Origin: Dasania marina DSM 21967
GTDB lineage: Bacteria; Pseudomonadota; Gammaproteobacteria; Pseudomonadales; Dasaniaceae
Reading direction: 5' to 3'
Assembly: GCF_000373485.1 (NCBI RefSeq)
Contig: NZ_KB891575.1
Location: 603,084-667,083, forward strand
DNA length: 64,000 bases
Part shown: piece by piece, positions 31,455-40,568 of the stretch
Layout: the number at the start of each line of letters is the position of its first letter
Numbering within the stretch: the stretch's first letter is position 1
The notes under the pieces: model-generated
What the model was told of the DNA's origin: nothing
Database searches by the model: none
What the model saw: only the letters and a program-made list of their open reading frames with translations
Program-made: the position numbers and the translations under genes

Positions 31455-34196
31455 TTAATGCGCCTCATCCCAATTATCCCCAAACCCCACATCCGCAATC
31501 AGCGGCACATCTAATTTAGCCGCCTCAGCCATAAGCGCCACCACACCATCACACAGCGCAGCCATATCACCTTCGGCAACTTCAAACACTAATTCATCGT
31601 GTACTTGCATAATCATGCGGGCTTGTAAGCCCGACTCGGGTAACCAGGCTTGCACTTGCACCATGGCTTTTTTGATGATGTCGGCGGCGGTGCCTTGCAT
31701 GGGGGCGTTGATGGCGGTGCGTTCGGCGGCTTGGCGGCGCATGCCGTTGGAGGCGTTGATTTCGGGTAAATATAAACGCCTGCCGAATAGGGTTTCTACA
31801 TAGCCTTTTTCGGCGGCCTGCTCGCGGGTGTTTTCCATGTACTGCAACACGCCGGGGTATTTGGCGAAGTAGGCATCCATATAGTCCTGCGCTTCGTTGC
31901 GGCCTATGTTGAGTTGCTTACCTAAGCCAAAGGCCGACATGCCGTAAATTAAACCAAAGTTTATCGCCTTAGCGCTGCGGCGTTGCTCGCCCGACACTTG
32001 CTCTAGTGGCACGCCAAACACTTCTGATGCGGTGGCTTTGTGCACATCCAAACCTTTTGAAAACGCGTCTAGCAAGCCTTTATCTTGCGAGAGGTGGGCC
32101 ATAATGCGCAGCTCTATTTGCGAGTAATCGGCGGCGACTATTTTATTGCCCGGCCCGGCGATAAAGGCCTGCCTAACGCGGCGGCCTTCGTCGCTGCGTA
32201 TGGGGATGTTTTGTAGGTTGGGGTCAGATGAGGATAAACGGCCGGTGGCGGTTACTGCCTGATGGTAGGAGGTGTGTATGCGGCCGGTGCGTGGGTTGAT
32301 CATCTCCGGTAGTTTATCGGTGTAGGTGGACTTGAGTTTGCTTAGGCCGCGGTGCTCCATTAATAACTTGGGCAGCGGGTAATCTAAGGCCAACTCGGCC
32401 AGCACTTCCTCGGCGGTAGAGGGCGCGCCTTTGGGGGTTTTTTTAATAACGGGTATGGCTAGCTTTTCAAATAAGATGCGGCCCAGTTGTTTAGGCGAGC
32501 CTAGGTTAAATTCTTCACCGGCTAACTCAAAGGCTTCGCGCTCTAGTTCGGTGAGGCGGGCGCTAATCTCTGCGCTTTGTTGGCCCAGTAGCTCGCGGCT
32601 GACTAGGGCGCCGTTCATTTCTATATCGGATAGCACCGCTACTAGGGGCAGCTCTATGTCTTCGAATACCGATTTTAGGCTGGGCTCGCGCGCTAGCCGT
32701 GGCCACAGGGTTTGGTGCAGGCGCAGGGTAATGTCGGCATCTTCGGCGGCGTAGGGCCCGGCTTGCTCTAACTCTATTTGGTTAAAGGTAATTTGCTTGG
32801 CGCCCTTACCGGCTATGTCTTCAAAGTGTATGGTTTTGTGGTCTAGATAAAACGAGGCCAGGTCGTCCATATTGTGGCGGCTGGCGGTGGAGTTAAGCAC
32901 ATAGGATTCCAGCATGGTGTCAAAGGCTATGCCCTGTAGCTTAATGCCGTGGTTGGCCAATACCGACCTATCGTATTTTAGGTTTTGCCCTACTTTGGCC
33001 TTATTGGCGTCTTCTAATAGCGGCTTGAGCTTGGCCAGCACTAACGCTTGGCTAAGCTGCTCGGGCACGCCTAAGTAGTCGTGGCCAAAGGGTACGTAGG
33101 CGGCCTTGCCTACTTCTACCGCAAAGCTCACCCCTACTAGCTTGGCCTCCATATAATTGAGGCTGGTGGTTTCGGTATCAAAGGCGAATAAGTCGGCGGC
33201 CTGTAAGCGGGCCAGCCACTCATCCAGCTGCGCCTCGGTGAGCACGGTTTGGTAATCCACTTCGGCCACCGCCGCTACCGCGCTATCGACACCGCCGCCC
33301 TCTTTGAGAGGTTGGCTGTATTCATCCATCCAGCCTTTAAATTCTAGCTCGGTAAACAGGGCCAGTAAGGCCTCGCGGTCTTCTGGGTGCATCACTAAAT
33401 CTTGCGGGCCCTGCTCTAGCTCTACATCTAGCTTAATGGTGGCCAACTCATAGGATAACAACGCCAGCTCGCGGTTGGCCGCTAGCTTTTCGTGCATTTT
33501 TTTAGCGCCGCGAAAGTCTAAATCTGCCACTTTATCGAGGTTGTTGTAGATGTTCTCTAGGCTGCCCAAGCCCTGTAATAAGGCCAAGGCGGTTTTTTCG
33601 CCCACGCCGGGTACGCCGGGGATGTTGTCTACTTTGTCGCCCATGAGCGCTAAGTAGTCGATGATGAGCTCTGGGGGTATGCCAAACTTTTCTTTAACGC
33701 CCTCCACGTCCATCACGGTTTCGGTCATGGTGTTGACTAGGGTGACATGCTGGTTAACCAGCTGCGCCATATCTTTATCGCCGGTGGATAACACCACATC
33801 TATACCCTGATCGGTGGCCTGCTGCGCTAGGGTGCCCATCACGTCATCGGCTTCTACCCCTTCTATTACCAGCAGCGGCATGCCCATGGCTTTTACAATA
33901 TTATGAATAGGCTCTATTTGCGGGCGCATGTCATCGGGCATGGGGGGGCGCTGCGCTTTGTACTCGCTGTAAATCTCGTCCCTAAAGGTTTTGCCCTTGG
34001 CATCAAATATCACCACTATGCTGCTACCGGGGTAATCTTGTACTAACCGGCGCAACATACTGGTTACGCCCCTAATGGCCCCTACAGGCTCACCTTTAGA
34101 GGTGCGTAAGTCGGCTTTATACATGGCGTGAAAGGCGCGATATAAGTAAGAGGAGCCATCAACAAGAACAAGCGGGGCAGTAGGGCTTTGAGACAT
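31455..34196 (-). CDS. polA: DNA polymerase I
   Basis: About 913 residues from the ATG before [19 protein letters not shown]; the open frame continues 16 codons upstream, but family alignment favours this start. The N-terminal 5'-3' exonuclease has [16 protein letters not shown] and [11 protein letters not shown], with [17 protein letters not shown]. The 3'-5' exonuclease has [30 protein letters not shown] and [11 protein letters not shown], so it appears intact. The polymerase domain has motif [18 protein letters not shown], motif [15 protein letters not shown] and motif [15 protein letters not shown]. It fills repair and Okazaki gaps. The neighbouring thrB is divergent, a common order. Confidence 0.97.
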   Translation of the reverse strand: MSQSPTAPLVLVDGSSYLYRAFHAMYKADLRTSKGEPVGAIRGVTSMLRRLVQDYPGSSIVVIFDAKGKTFRDEIYSEYKAQRPPMPDDMRPQIEPIHNIVKAMGMPLLVIEGVEADDVMGTLAQQATDQGIDVVLSTGDKDMAQLVNQHVTLVNTMTETVMDVEGVKEKFGIPPELIIDYLALMGDKVDNIPGVPGVGEKTALALLQGLGSLENIYNNLDKVADLDFRGAKKMHEKLAANRELALLSYELATIKLDVELEQGPQDLVMHPEDREALLALFTELEFKGWMDEYSQPLKEGGGVDSAVAAVAEVDYQTVLTEAQLDEWLARLQAADLFAFDTETTSLNYMEAKLVGVSFAVEVGKAAYVPFGHDYLGVPEQLSQALVLAKLKPLLEDANKAKVGQNLKYDRSVLANHGIKLQGIAFDTMLESYVLNSTASRHNMDDLASFYLDHKTIHFEDIAGKGAKQITFNQIELEQAGPYAAEDADITLRLHQTLWPRLAREPSLKSVFEDIELPLVAVLSDIEMNGALVSRELLGQQSAEISARLTELEREAFELAGEEFNLGSPKQLGRILFEKLAIPVIKKTPKGAPSTAEEVLAELALDYPLPKLLMEHRGLSKLKSTYTDKLPEMINPRTGRIHTSYHQAVTATGRLSSSDPNLQNIPIRSDEGRRVRQAFIAGPGNKIVAADYSQIELRIMAHLSQDKGLLDAFSKGLDVHKATASEVFGVPLEQVSGEQRRSAKAINFGLIYGMSAFGLGKQLNIGRNEAQDYMDAYFAKYPGVLQYMENTREQAAEKGYVETLFGRRLYLPEINASNGMRRQAAERTAINAPMQGTAADIIKKAMVQVQAWLPESGLQARMIMQVHDELVFEVAEGDMAALCDGVVALMAEAAKLDVPLIADVGFGDNWDEAH

Positions 34197-34347
34197 GGTT
34201 TTAATTCGCAACAAGAAGTTAATTAACGCCCAGCCAAGCAACAAAGGCAGAGCAGAGCTATAGTTATAGATAGGGGTGCGCTACAGTAGCATCGCTACTT
34301 TTTAACAGCAATCGCCAAACATAAAGCAATGATAAAGGAGTAAATGC

Positions 34348-35334
34348 ATGGCTGTTTACACCGTGCTAGACCGAGAAGAGATAGAGGCCTACATCGCCCC
34401 CTTCGGCATAGGCCCGCTAGTGAATTATAAAGGCATAGCCGAGGGTATCACCAACACCAATTATTTAATCACCACCGATCAATCCGAGTTTGGCAGCGAG
34501 CTGCAAACCGAACCGCTGCATCAGTTTGTGCTCACCTTATTTGAAGCACAAAACTTAGACGATTTACAATTTTACACCAAGCTCACCACCCTGCTTAACC
34601 TCAAAGGCTTACCCGTGCCCTGCCCCGAGCGTGACAGTGACGGCGTGAGCTTAAAATACTTACAAGGTAAACCCGCACTACTCATACCGAAAGTACCGGG
34701 GCTACACCAAATGCAACCCAACCCGGCACAATGCCAAGAACTGGGCGCAACCCTAGCCAACATCCATCGCGCCTGTATGGATGCCAATTTACAGCACCAA
34801 GGCCCGCGCTCAGTGGAGTGGCTGGTAGCTGCCGCCGCCGAACTCAACCCGCATTTAGAAGACGCCGACCAAAAATTACTCAACGATGAAATTAGCCACT
34901 TTGTTAATTTGCACAACAGCAACCTCAACCTACCCCGCTGCGTAATACACGGTGATGTGTTTAGAGATAACGCGTTATTTGTAGGCGGGCGACTAGCGGG
35001 CATTATTAATTTTTTTAGTGCCAGCGATGGTTATTTAATATACGACTTGGCGGTGGTAGCCAATGATTGGTGCTCGCAGCATGACGGCAGCTTAAACCAC
35101 GATAACTGTGACGCCCTACTCGCCGGCTATGAAAAAAATCGCCCGCTCAGCGACGATGAAAAAAGCGTATGGAATGATTTTTTACGTATCGCCGCGGTGC
35201 GCTTTTGGGTGACTCGCTTATTAATTAAACTCGACCCCGGCGAGCATCATCGCCCCGGCGGCTTAATGGAAATTAAAGATCCGCAGGAATATAAGAATAT
35301 TTTGATGCAGCGTCTTTACCCTAGTGATGATTAA
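34348..35334 (+). CDS. thrB: Homoserine kinase (APH-fold ThrB)
   Basis: A 328-residue protein of the APH-like ThrB family, not the GHMP type. MAVYTVLDREEIEAYIAPFG and YKGIAEGITNTNYLITT are the family start. HGDVFRDNALFVGGRLAGII contains the phosphotransfer motif with catalytic D and N (HGDxxxDNxL), and GYLIYDLAVVANDWC is the second conserved Asp-containing motif. It phosphorylates homoserine on the path to threonine. RBS is AAAGGAG, 8 bp before the ATG. Lies next to polA, as in Pseudomonas. Confidence 0.95.
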   Translation: MAVYTVLDREEIEAYIAPFGIGPLVNYKGIAEGITNTNYLITTDQSEFGSELQTEPLHQFVLTLFEAQNLDDLQFYTKLTTLLNLKGLPVPCPERDSDGVSLKYLQGKPALLIPKVPGLHQMQPNPAQCQELGATLANIHRACMDANLQHQGPRSVEWLVAAAAELNPHLEDADQKLLNDEISHFVNLHNSNLNLPRCVIHGDVFRDNALFVGGRLAGIINFFSASDGYLIYDLAVVANDWCSQHDGSLNHDNCDALLAGYEKNRPLSDDEKSVWNDFLRIAAVRFWVTRLLIKLDPGEHHRPGGLMEIKDPQEYKNILMQRLYPSDD

Positions 35335-35365
35335 GGGAAGTTATCCGCTATAAGGCTGGCGCTTG

Positions 35366-35606
35366 TAGCACTGCAAAACATGGATCCCAAATCAAGTTTG
35401 GGATGACAGGGTGCTTCGATTAAGTCATCGCCCTACTCTGCGTCATTCCGGGCCACGACCCGGAATCCACACTAACTACGCCAATCTAAAATTATTATTT
35501 AATAAATCCTTATCAACGTATTTGCCGAGCTTGCTACTTCTAGCACTGCAAAATATGGATCCCAAATCAAGTTTGGGATGACAGGGTGCTTCGATTAAGT
35601 CATCGC
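35366..35606. repeat. 66-bp direct repeat, two copies
   Basis: TAGCACTGCAAAACATGGAT through GATTAAGTCATCGC occurs at 35366-35431 and, with one or two base changes, at 35541-35606. Each carries an internal palindrome, ATCCCAAA and TTTGGGAT. The rest of 35432-35978 holds further palindromes listed in the next entry. Confidence 0.9.
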
Positions 35607-35978
35607 AAGCGCTTCGCTCATGGGGTAGGTCATACCGGCCTTGCGCCGGTATCCATGGGTTAGTGCTACCGCTCAATTTTTGGTTGGGTAATTGATGATT
35701 CTATAAAGCTACGCTGTTTCGGATTATTACTTTACGGCTAGTTATTGGTTTCTTAGCTTTCTGGATTCCGGCGCAAGGCCGGAAGGACGATTGGCAATCG
35801 TATGACTTAAAACCACTGCTGTCATACCGGCCTTCGAGCCGGTATCCATGGCCTTTCACTTTGTTACTAATTTTGTAGCTTTATGGATTCCGGCTTGTGG
35901 CCGGAAGGACGGTATGACGTGAAAATTAAAACTGTTGATTACCATTAACTCTTTATAATTCTTGGCACTTTTAAATGC
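35607..35978. repeat. Cluster of short palindromic (REP-like) sequences
   Basis: Pairs such as ATTCCGG/CCGGAAT and ACCGGCC...GGCCGGT repeat here: GTCATACCGGCCTTGCGCC, GGATTCCGGCGCAAGGCC, GTCATACCGGCCTTCGAGCC and GGATTCCGGCTTGTGGCC. They form hairpins in alternating orientation. Open frames over them look spurious. They are downstream of thrB and of the minus-strand Lrp gene. Confidence 0.75.
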
Positions 35979-36476
35979 CTACAACTTTCTCGCCCCAGGT
36001 TTCACCACCGGAATAATATGGGTGGACTTCACCTCTTCCATTACCGCATAGGTATGGGTTTGCGCTACCCCCTCTATGGCGGCCAGTTTTTCGCCTAAAA
36101 AATGTCTATAGCTTTGCATGTTTTCGGTGCGTATTTTAATTAAATAATCAAAACCACCGGCCACCATCACACACTCCACCACTTCATCCAAGTCGCGCAT
36201 TTTCTGATTAAATTTGTTTAAGTCTTCGGTGGCGGTGCGTTTTAATGACACTTCTATATACGCCACCAAGGCGGCATCTAATAACTCGGGGTTAAGGTGG
36301 GCCACGTACTCTTTAATATAGCCGCGTTTTTCTAAGCGCCTAACCCGCTCTAAACAGGGCGAAGGGCTAAGGTGTACTAACTCCGCTAAGTCACAATTGG
36401 CGATTTTGCCGTTGCGTTGCAAGGTATCAAGAATTTTTTGATCGATGCGATCTAGTTGTTTTTCGGTTTTACTCAT
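35979..36476 (-). CDS. Lrp/AsnC-family transcriptional regulator, probable putA regulator
   Basis: About 165 residues from the ATG before SKTEKQLDRIDQ, since the 20 codons before it lack family similarity. The N-terminal helix-turn-helix reads ILDTLQRNGKIANCDLAELV and LSPSPCLERVRRLEKRGYI; the C-terminal RAM ligand domain has VMVAGGFDYLIKIRTENMQS. It is divergent from putA over 277 bp. In many proteobacteria without a DNA-binding domain on PutA, an Lrp-type PutR activates proline catabolism, so that role is likely here. Confidence 0.88.
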   Translation of the reverse strand: MSKTEKQLDRIDQKILDTLQRNGKIANCDLAELVHLSPSPCLERVRRLEKRGYIKEYVAHLNPELLDAALVAYIEVSLKRTATEDLNKFNQKMRDLDEVVECVMVAGGFDYLIKIRTENMQSYRHFLGEKLAAIEGVAQTHTYAVMEEVKSTHIIPVVKPGARKL

Positions 36477-36752
36477 GGCTATAACCCTACTCCTATAAAT
36501 AGCCCGCCGCTTAATAGCCCTAGGGGTATTAAGCAATAAACATGATTCACTAGAGTAACGGCTAAGCTGCCATTTAAGCTACGGCTTAATTACCCATAAA
36601 CCCTATTTTGTATTGAAAATATAGCGTACTTCCAAAGCACATGCTGCGCCATTTTACCTACCATCTGCCCATACAAATAGCGCTATCCGAACCTATTTAT
36701 TCAGCCTATCCATACAGCTATGCCTGTAAACGCCATGTTAAGGGAACGTTTT

Positions 36753-39700
36753 ATGCAACTGCCCAGCACTATCGACACCAGCAACGCGCTACGCAACCGC
36801 ATACGCCAGTATTATCGCTACGATGAAGCCCTGGTAGTCACTGACTTACTGCCACTAGCTACGCTTACTAGCCCCGCGCAGCAGCGCGTTAATCAACAGG
36901 CATTAACCCTAGCCCAGCAGGTGCGTCTGGCTGCCCAAAAAGGCGGCCACATACAAAACCTGCTCAATCAATATTCGCTCTCCACTAACGAGGGCATAGT
37001 TTTAATGTGCCTAGCCGAAGCCTTGCTGCGGGTGCCCGATAGCATCAGCGCTGACCGCCTAATACGCGACAAACTGTGCAGCGGTGATTGGCACGCTCAC
37101 CTAGGCAAAAGTGCCTCCTTTTTTGTTAATGCCTCCGCCTGGGGTTTATTACTATCGGGCCAAGTGGTGCGCTTTAAAGCTGATGATCAACAACAGCATT
37201 TCAATACCCTGCAAAATACAGTAGCAAGACTGGGTGAGCCGGTAATACGGCTAGCTATGCGTCAGGCCATGGGTATTATGGGCAACCAATTTGTGCTGGG
37301 TCGTACTATTGCCGAAGCCAGCAAACGCGCCGCCAAACTAGAGGCCAAGGGCTATCGCTACTCCTATGACATGCTGGGTGAAGCGGCCCGCACCATGGCC
37401 GATGCCGACAACTATTTTAAAGCCTACCAAACCGCCATTGAGCATATAGGAGCCACCACTAAGGGCCGCGATATTTACAAGAGCGCCGGCATCTCAGTAA
37501 AACTCTCAGCTATACACCCCCGTTATGAGTTGTTAAAAAGCGATCGGGTCATGGACGAGTTAGTTAGCCGCCTTAAAGCCTTGGCCATAATGGCAAAAGA
37601 CTGCGACATAGGTTTTACCATTGATGCCGAAGAGGCCGACCGCTTAGATATTTCACTGGATGTTATTGAAGCCGTATTCACCGCGCCCGAGCTAGCTGGC
37701 TGGGAAGGTTTTGGATTAGTGGTGCAGGCTTACCAAAAACGCGCCCTGCCGGTATTGCAGTGGGTAATAGACCTAAGCAAAAGAACCGGCAAAAAAATGA
37801 TGCTGCGTTTAGTTAAAGGCGCTTATTGGGACAGCGAAATAAAAATCGCGCAAGTCGATGGCCTAGATGGCTACCCGGTGTTTACCCGCAAAGCCGCTAC
37901 CGATGTAAGCTACCAAGCCTGCGCCGGCTTATTGCTGGATAACCGCGATGCAATCTACCCCCAGTTTGCCACGCACAACGCCTACTCGGTGGCCTATATT
38001 TTAGAGCGCGCCTCACAAGGCAAAAACGGCAGCTTAAGTGGTTTTGAATTTCAGCGCCTGCACGGCATGGGCGATGGCCTATACGACGATATTATCAGCC
38101 AGATACCTGTACGCAACTACGCCCCGGTAGGCGAACACAAAAGCCTGCTCGCCTACTTAGTGCGCCGCCTGTTAGAAAACGGTGCAAACTCCTCGTTTGT
38201 AAACAGTATTGTCGACGACGAGGTGCCATTAAGCTCGCTGGTACAAGACCCCATAACCAAAGTACGCAGCTGGTCGCAAATCCCCAACCCCCATATTCCT
38301 TTGCCCATAAACTTATATGGCGACGAGCGTAGCAACTCCCACGGTATTGATTTAAGCGATATACCACGCCTGCAAAGCTTGGCCAACAACAGCCAAGAGT
38401 GGGCGCAGCAACATAGTAAAACCGCCGCTGACTTCAACCTCGCAGATGAGTCTTTAGCGGTATCAAGCAGCCCCACGGATACACGTAATTTTTTAGGCGC
38501 CGTGCCGCGCAGCTCGTCCCAGCAGCTAAGCCTAGCGTTAGATCAAGCCACCACCGTGTATCAACAATGGTCCAAGGTTGCCGTGGCCGAACGCGCCAAC
38601 TGCCTAGAGCGCTTGGCCGATAAACTAGAACAGCACATGGATGAGTTTATCGCCCTGTGTACTTTTGAAGCGGGCAAGATAGCTGCCGATGGCGTAGCCG
38701 AGGTGCGCGAGGCGGTAGATTTTTGTCGCTACTATGCTGTGCAGGCTCGTAAAGCCTGTGGCCCCCATCCACAATGGGGCGAACACGGCCAGCTGCAGTC
38801 ACGTGGCGTAGTGCTGTGCATCAGCCCTTGGAATTTTCCACTGGCGATTTTCTTAGGCCAAGTCACCGCCGCCTTAGCCGCGGGTAATACCGTGCTGGCC
38901 AAACCTGCCGACACTACGTGCTTAATCGCCGCCCGCGCCATAGCACTCATGGCCGAGTGTGGCTTCCCCGATAATGTGGTGCAGCTCATCGTCACGCCTG
39001 GCCCACAAGTCGGCAAACTATTACTACCCGACCCGCGTATAGCCGCCGTCATGTTTACCGGCTCTACCGGTGTAGGCGAATGGATAGCCCATAAGCTGGC
39101 CGAACGCAGCGGCCCACGCATACCCTTAATCGCCGAAACCGGCGGCCAAAACTGCATGATAGTGGACTCCACCGCTTTACCCGAACAAGTGGTAGACGAC
39201 GTTATCGCCTCTGGTTTTCAAAGTGCTGGCCAACGCTGCTCGGCCTTGCGGGTATTATTTTTACAGGAAGAAATCGCCGACGACATTATCGAAATGATTA
39301 TCGGTGCCATGCAAGAGCTACACATAGGCGACCCCAATAATTTGCACACCGACATAGGCCCGGTTATCGATAACAAAGCCTTATCGGCCTTACAACAACA
39401 CGATCACTATTTACAAAGCGATGCCGTCAAAGACAAAGCCAAATTACTGTATCAATGCGAGCTTAGCGACGAATGCCAACACGGTACTTTTTTTGCGCCA
39501 CGACTTTACCAAATAGATAGCATCAATGTATTACAGCAAGAAGTGTTTGGCCCAGTTGTGCATGTAGTGCGCTACCAAGCCAATCAATTTGAACAAGCCT
39601 TGGCCGATATTAACAGCACCGGTTTTGGTTTAACTGCAGGTATACACAGCCGCATACAAAGCAGCGCCGAAAAAGCGGTTAAGCATATTAACGCCGGTAA

Positions 39701-40568
39701 TATTTATATTAACCGTAATACCATAGGTGCCATCGTAGGGGTGCAACCCTTTGGTGGCCACGGCCTATCAGGCACCGGGCCCAAAGCTGGCGGCCCGGCT
39801 TATGTTTATCGCTTAACTCAACAAGCTGCTGAGAATACTAGCGCTAACGATAATACCGCGCCTAACTTATCGGCCTTAGCTGTAGGTGCTCAGCAACAAG
39901 AAAACCAAAACTTTTTAATGCTAGCGTCAAACAGCATCAACACAGCTAGTGATACCGTTAGCCAGCGCGCAGAAAAAGTTCGCCACTTAATAGATTTATT
40001 ACTGGCCGATAACCCCTTAAATTTATCGCCGCTATTTAGCCAGCATATCAATGTTATGGCCGAAGAGGCGCTAGCTAACCAAGCACAGGCTATCACCCTG
40101 CCTGGCCCTACTGGTGAACTCAACCAACTGCACATAGAAAAGCGCGGCAATTTACTGTGCCTGCAATTGGGCGATCACTATTTAGAAGATGGGCTACGCC
40201 AAGTTGCTGCCGCCATTTTATGCGGTAACCGTGTTGTGCAGCTTAGTGATAATGCTTTCGACATTAGCCCCTATATACAACAAGCGGGCCTGCAAGGGTT
40301 TTACCAGCGCGACAGTGTTAACAGCGAGCAACAACTACTGGCATTGCTATTAGCACCACACTGCCACGGCGTGGCTGTTGCGGGCTCAGCAGCGTTGCAA
40401 CAACATGTCGATACGCTATTAAGCCAACGCAGCGGTGCCTTACTGCCTTTAATTAGCGAACGCCATGGCCCCAATATGATGCAGCGCTTTGTATTGGAAA
40501 AAGTTGTGTCTAACAACACCACAGCATCAGGTGGCAACGCCTCCTTATTAGCCATGAGTGATGATTAA
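36753..40568 (+). CDS. putA: Bifunctional proline dehydrogenase / P5C dehydrogenase (PutA)
   Basis: About 1271 residues from the ATG at 36753, preceded by AAGGGAAC; ATGs at 36720 and 36735 extend it by 5-11 residues. The proline dehydrogenase barrel (about 130-440) has GYRYSYDMLGEAARTMAD, FTIDAEEADRLDIS and KKMMLRLVKGAYWDSEIK. The P5C dehydrogenase (about 540-1010) has LCISPWNFPLAIFLGQ, the catalytic Cys840 in GFQSAGQRCSALRV and the general-base Glu in LIAETGGQNCMIVDS. There is no N-terminal ribbon-helix-helix, so regulation is by the divergent Lrp. It oxidises proline to glutamate, giving electrons to the respiratory chain. Confidence 0.95.
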   Translation: MQLPSTIDTSNALRNRIRQYYRYDEALVVTDLLPLATLTSPAQQRVNQQALTLAQQVRLAAQKGGHIQNLLNQYSLSTNEGIVLMCLAEALLRVPDSISADRLIRDKLCSGDWHAHLGKSASFFVNASAWGLLLSGQVVRFKADDQQQHFNTLQNTVARLGEPVIRLAMRQAMGIMGNQFVLGRTIAEASKRAAKLEAKGYRYSYDMLGEAARTMADADNYFKAYQTAIEHIGATTKGRDIYKSAGISVKLSAIHPRYELLKSDRVMDELVSRLKALAIMAKDCDIGFTIDAEEADRLDISLDVIEAVFTAPELAGWEGFGLVVQAYQKRALPVLQWVIDLSKRTGKKMMLRLVKGAYWDSEIKIAQVDGLDGYPVFTRKAATDVSYQACAGLLLDNRDAIYPQFATHNAYSVAYILERASQGKNGSLSGFEFQRLHGMGDGLYDDIISQIPVRNYAPVGEHKSLLAYLVRRLLENGANSSFVNSIVDDEVPLSSLVQDPITKVRSWSQIPNPHIPLPINLYGDERSNSHGIDLSDIPRLQSLANNSQEWAQQHSKTAADFNLADESLAVSSSPTDTRNFLGAVPRSSSQQLSLALDQATTVYQQWSKVAVAERANCLERLADKLEQHMDEFIALCTFEAGKIAADGVAEVREAVDFCRYYAVQARKACGPHPQWGEHGQLQSRGVVLCISPWNFPLAIFLGQVTAALAAGNTVLAKPADTTCLIAARAIALMAECGFPDNVVQLIVTPGPQVGKLLLPDPRIAAVMFTGSTGVGEWIAHKLAERSGPRIPLIAETGGQNCMIVDSTALPEQVVDDVIASGFQSAGQRCSALRVLFLQEEIADDIIEMIIGAMQELHIGDPNNLHTDIGPVIDNKALSALQQHDHYLQSDAVKDKAKLLYQCELSDECQHGTFFAPRLYQIDSINVLQQEVFGPVVHVVRYQANQFEQALADINSTGFGLTAGIHSRIQSSAEKAVKHINAGNIYINRNTIGAIVGVQPFGGHGLSGTGPKAGGPAYVYRLTQQAAENTSANDNTAPNLSALAVGAQQQENQNFLMLASNSINTASDTVSQRAEKVRHLIDLLLADNPLNLSPLFSQHINVMAEEALANQAQAITLPGPTGELNQLHIEKRGNLLCLQLGDHYLEDGLRQVAAAILCGNRVVQLSDNAFDISPYIQQAGLQGFYQRDSVNSEQQLLALLLAPHCHGVAVAGSAALQQHVDTLLSQRSGALLPLISERHGPNMMQRFVLEKVVSNNTTASGGNASLLAMSDD

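Noticed and set aside
34197-34244. The 16-codon N-terminal extension of polA
   Set aside because: Family alignment starts at the [14 protein letters not shown] methionine; the extension looks like untranslated leader.
35476-35676. A minus-strand ORF in the palindrome cluster
   Set aside because: It is made of repeat sequence, including part of the 66-bp duplication.
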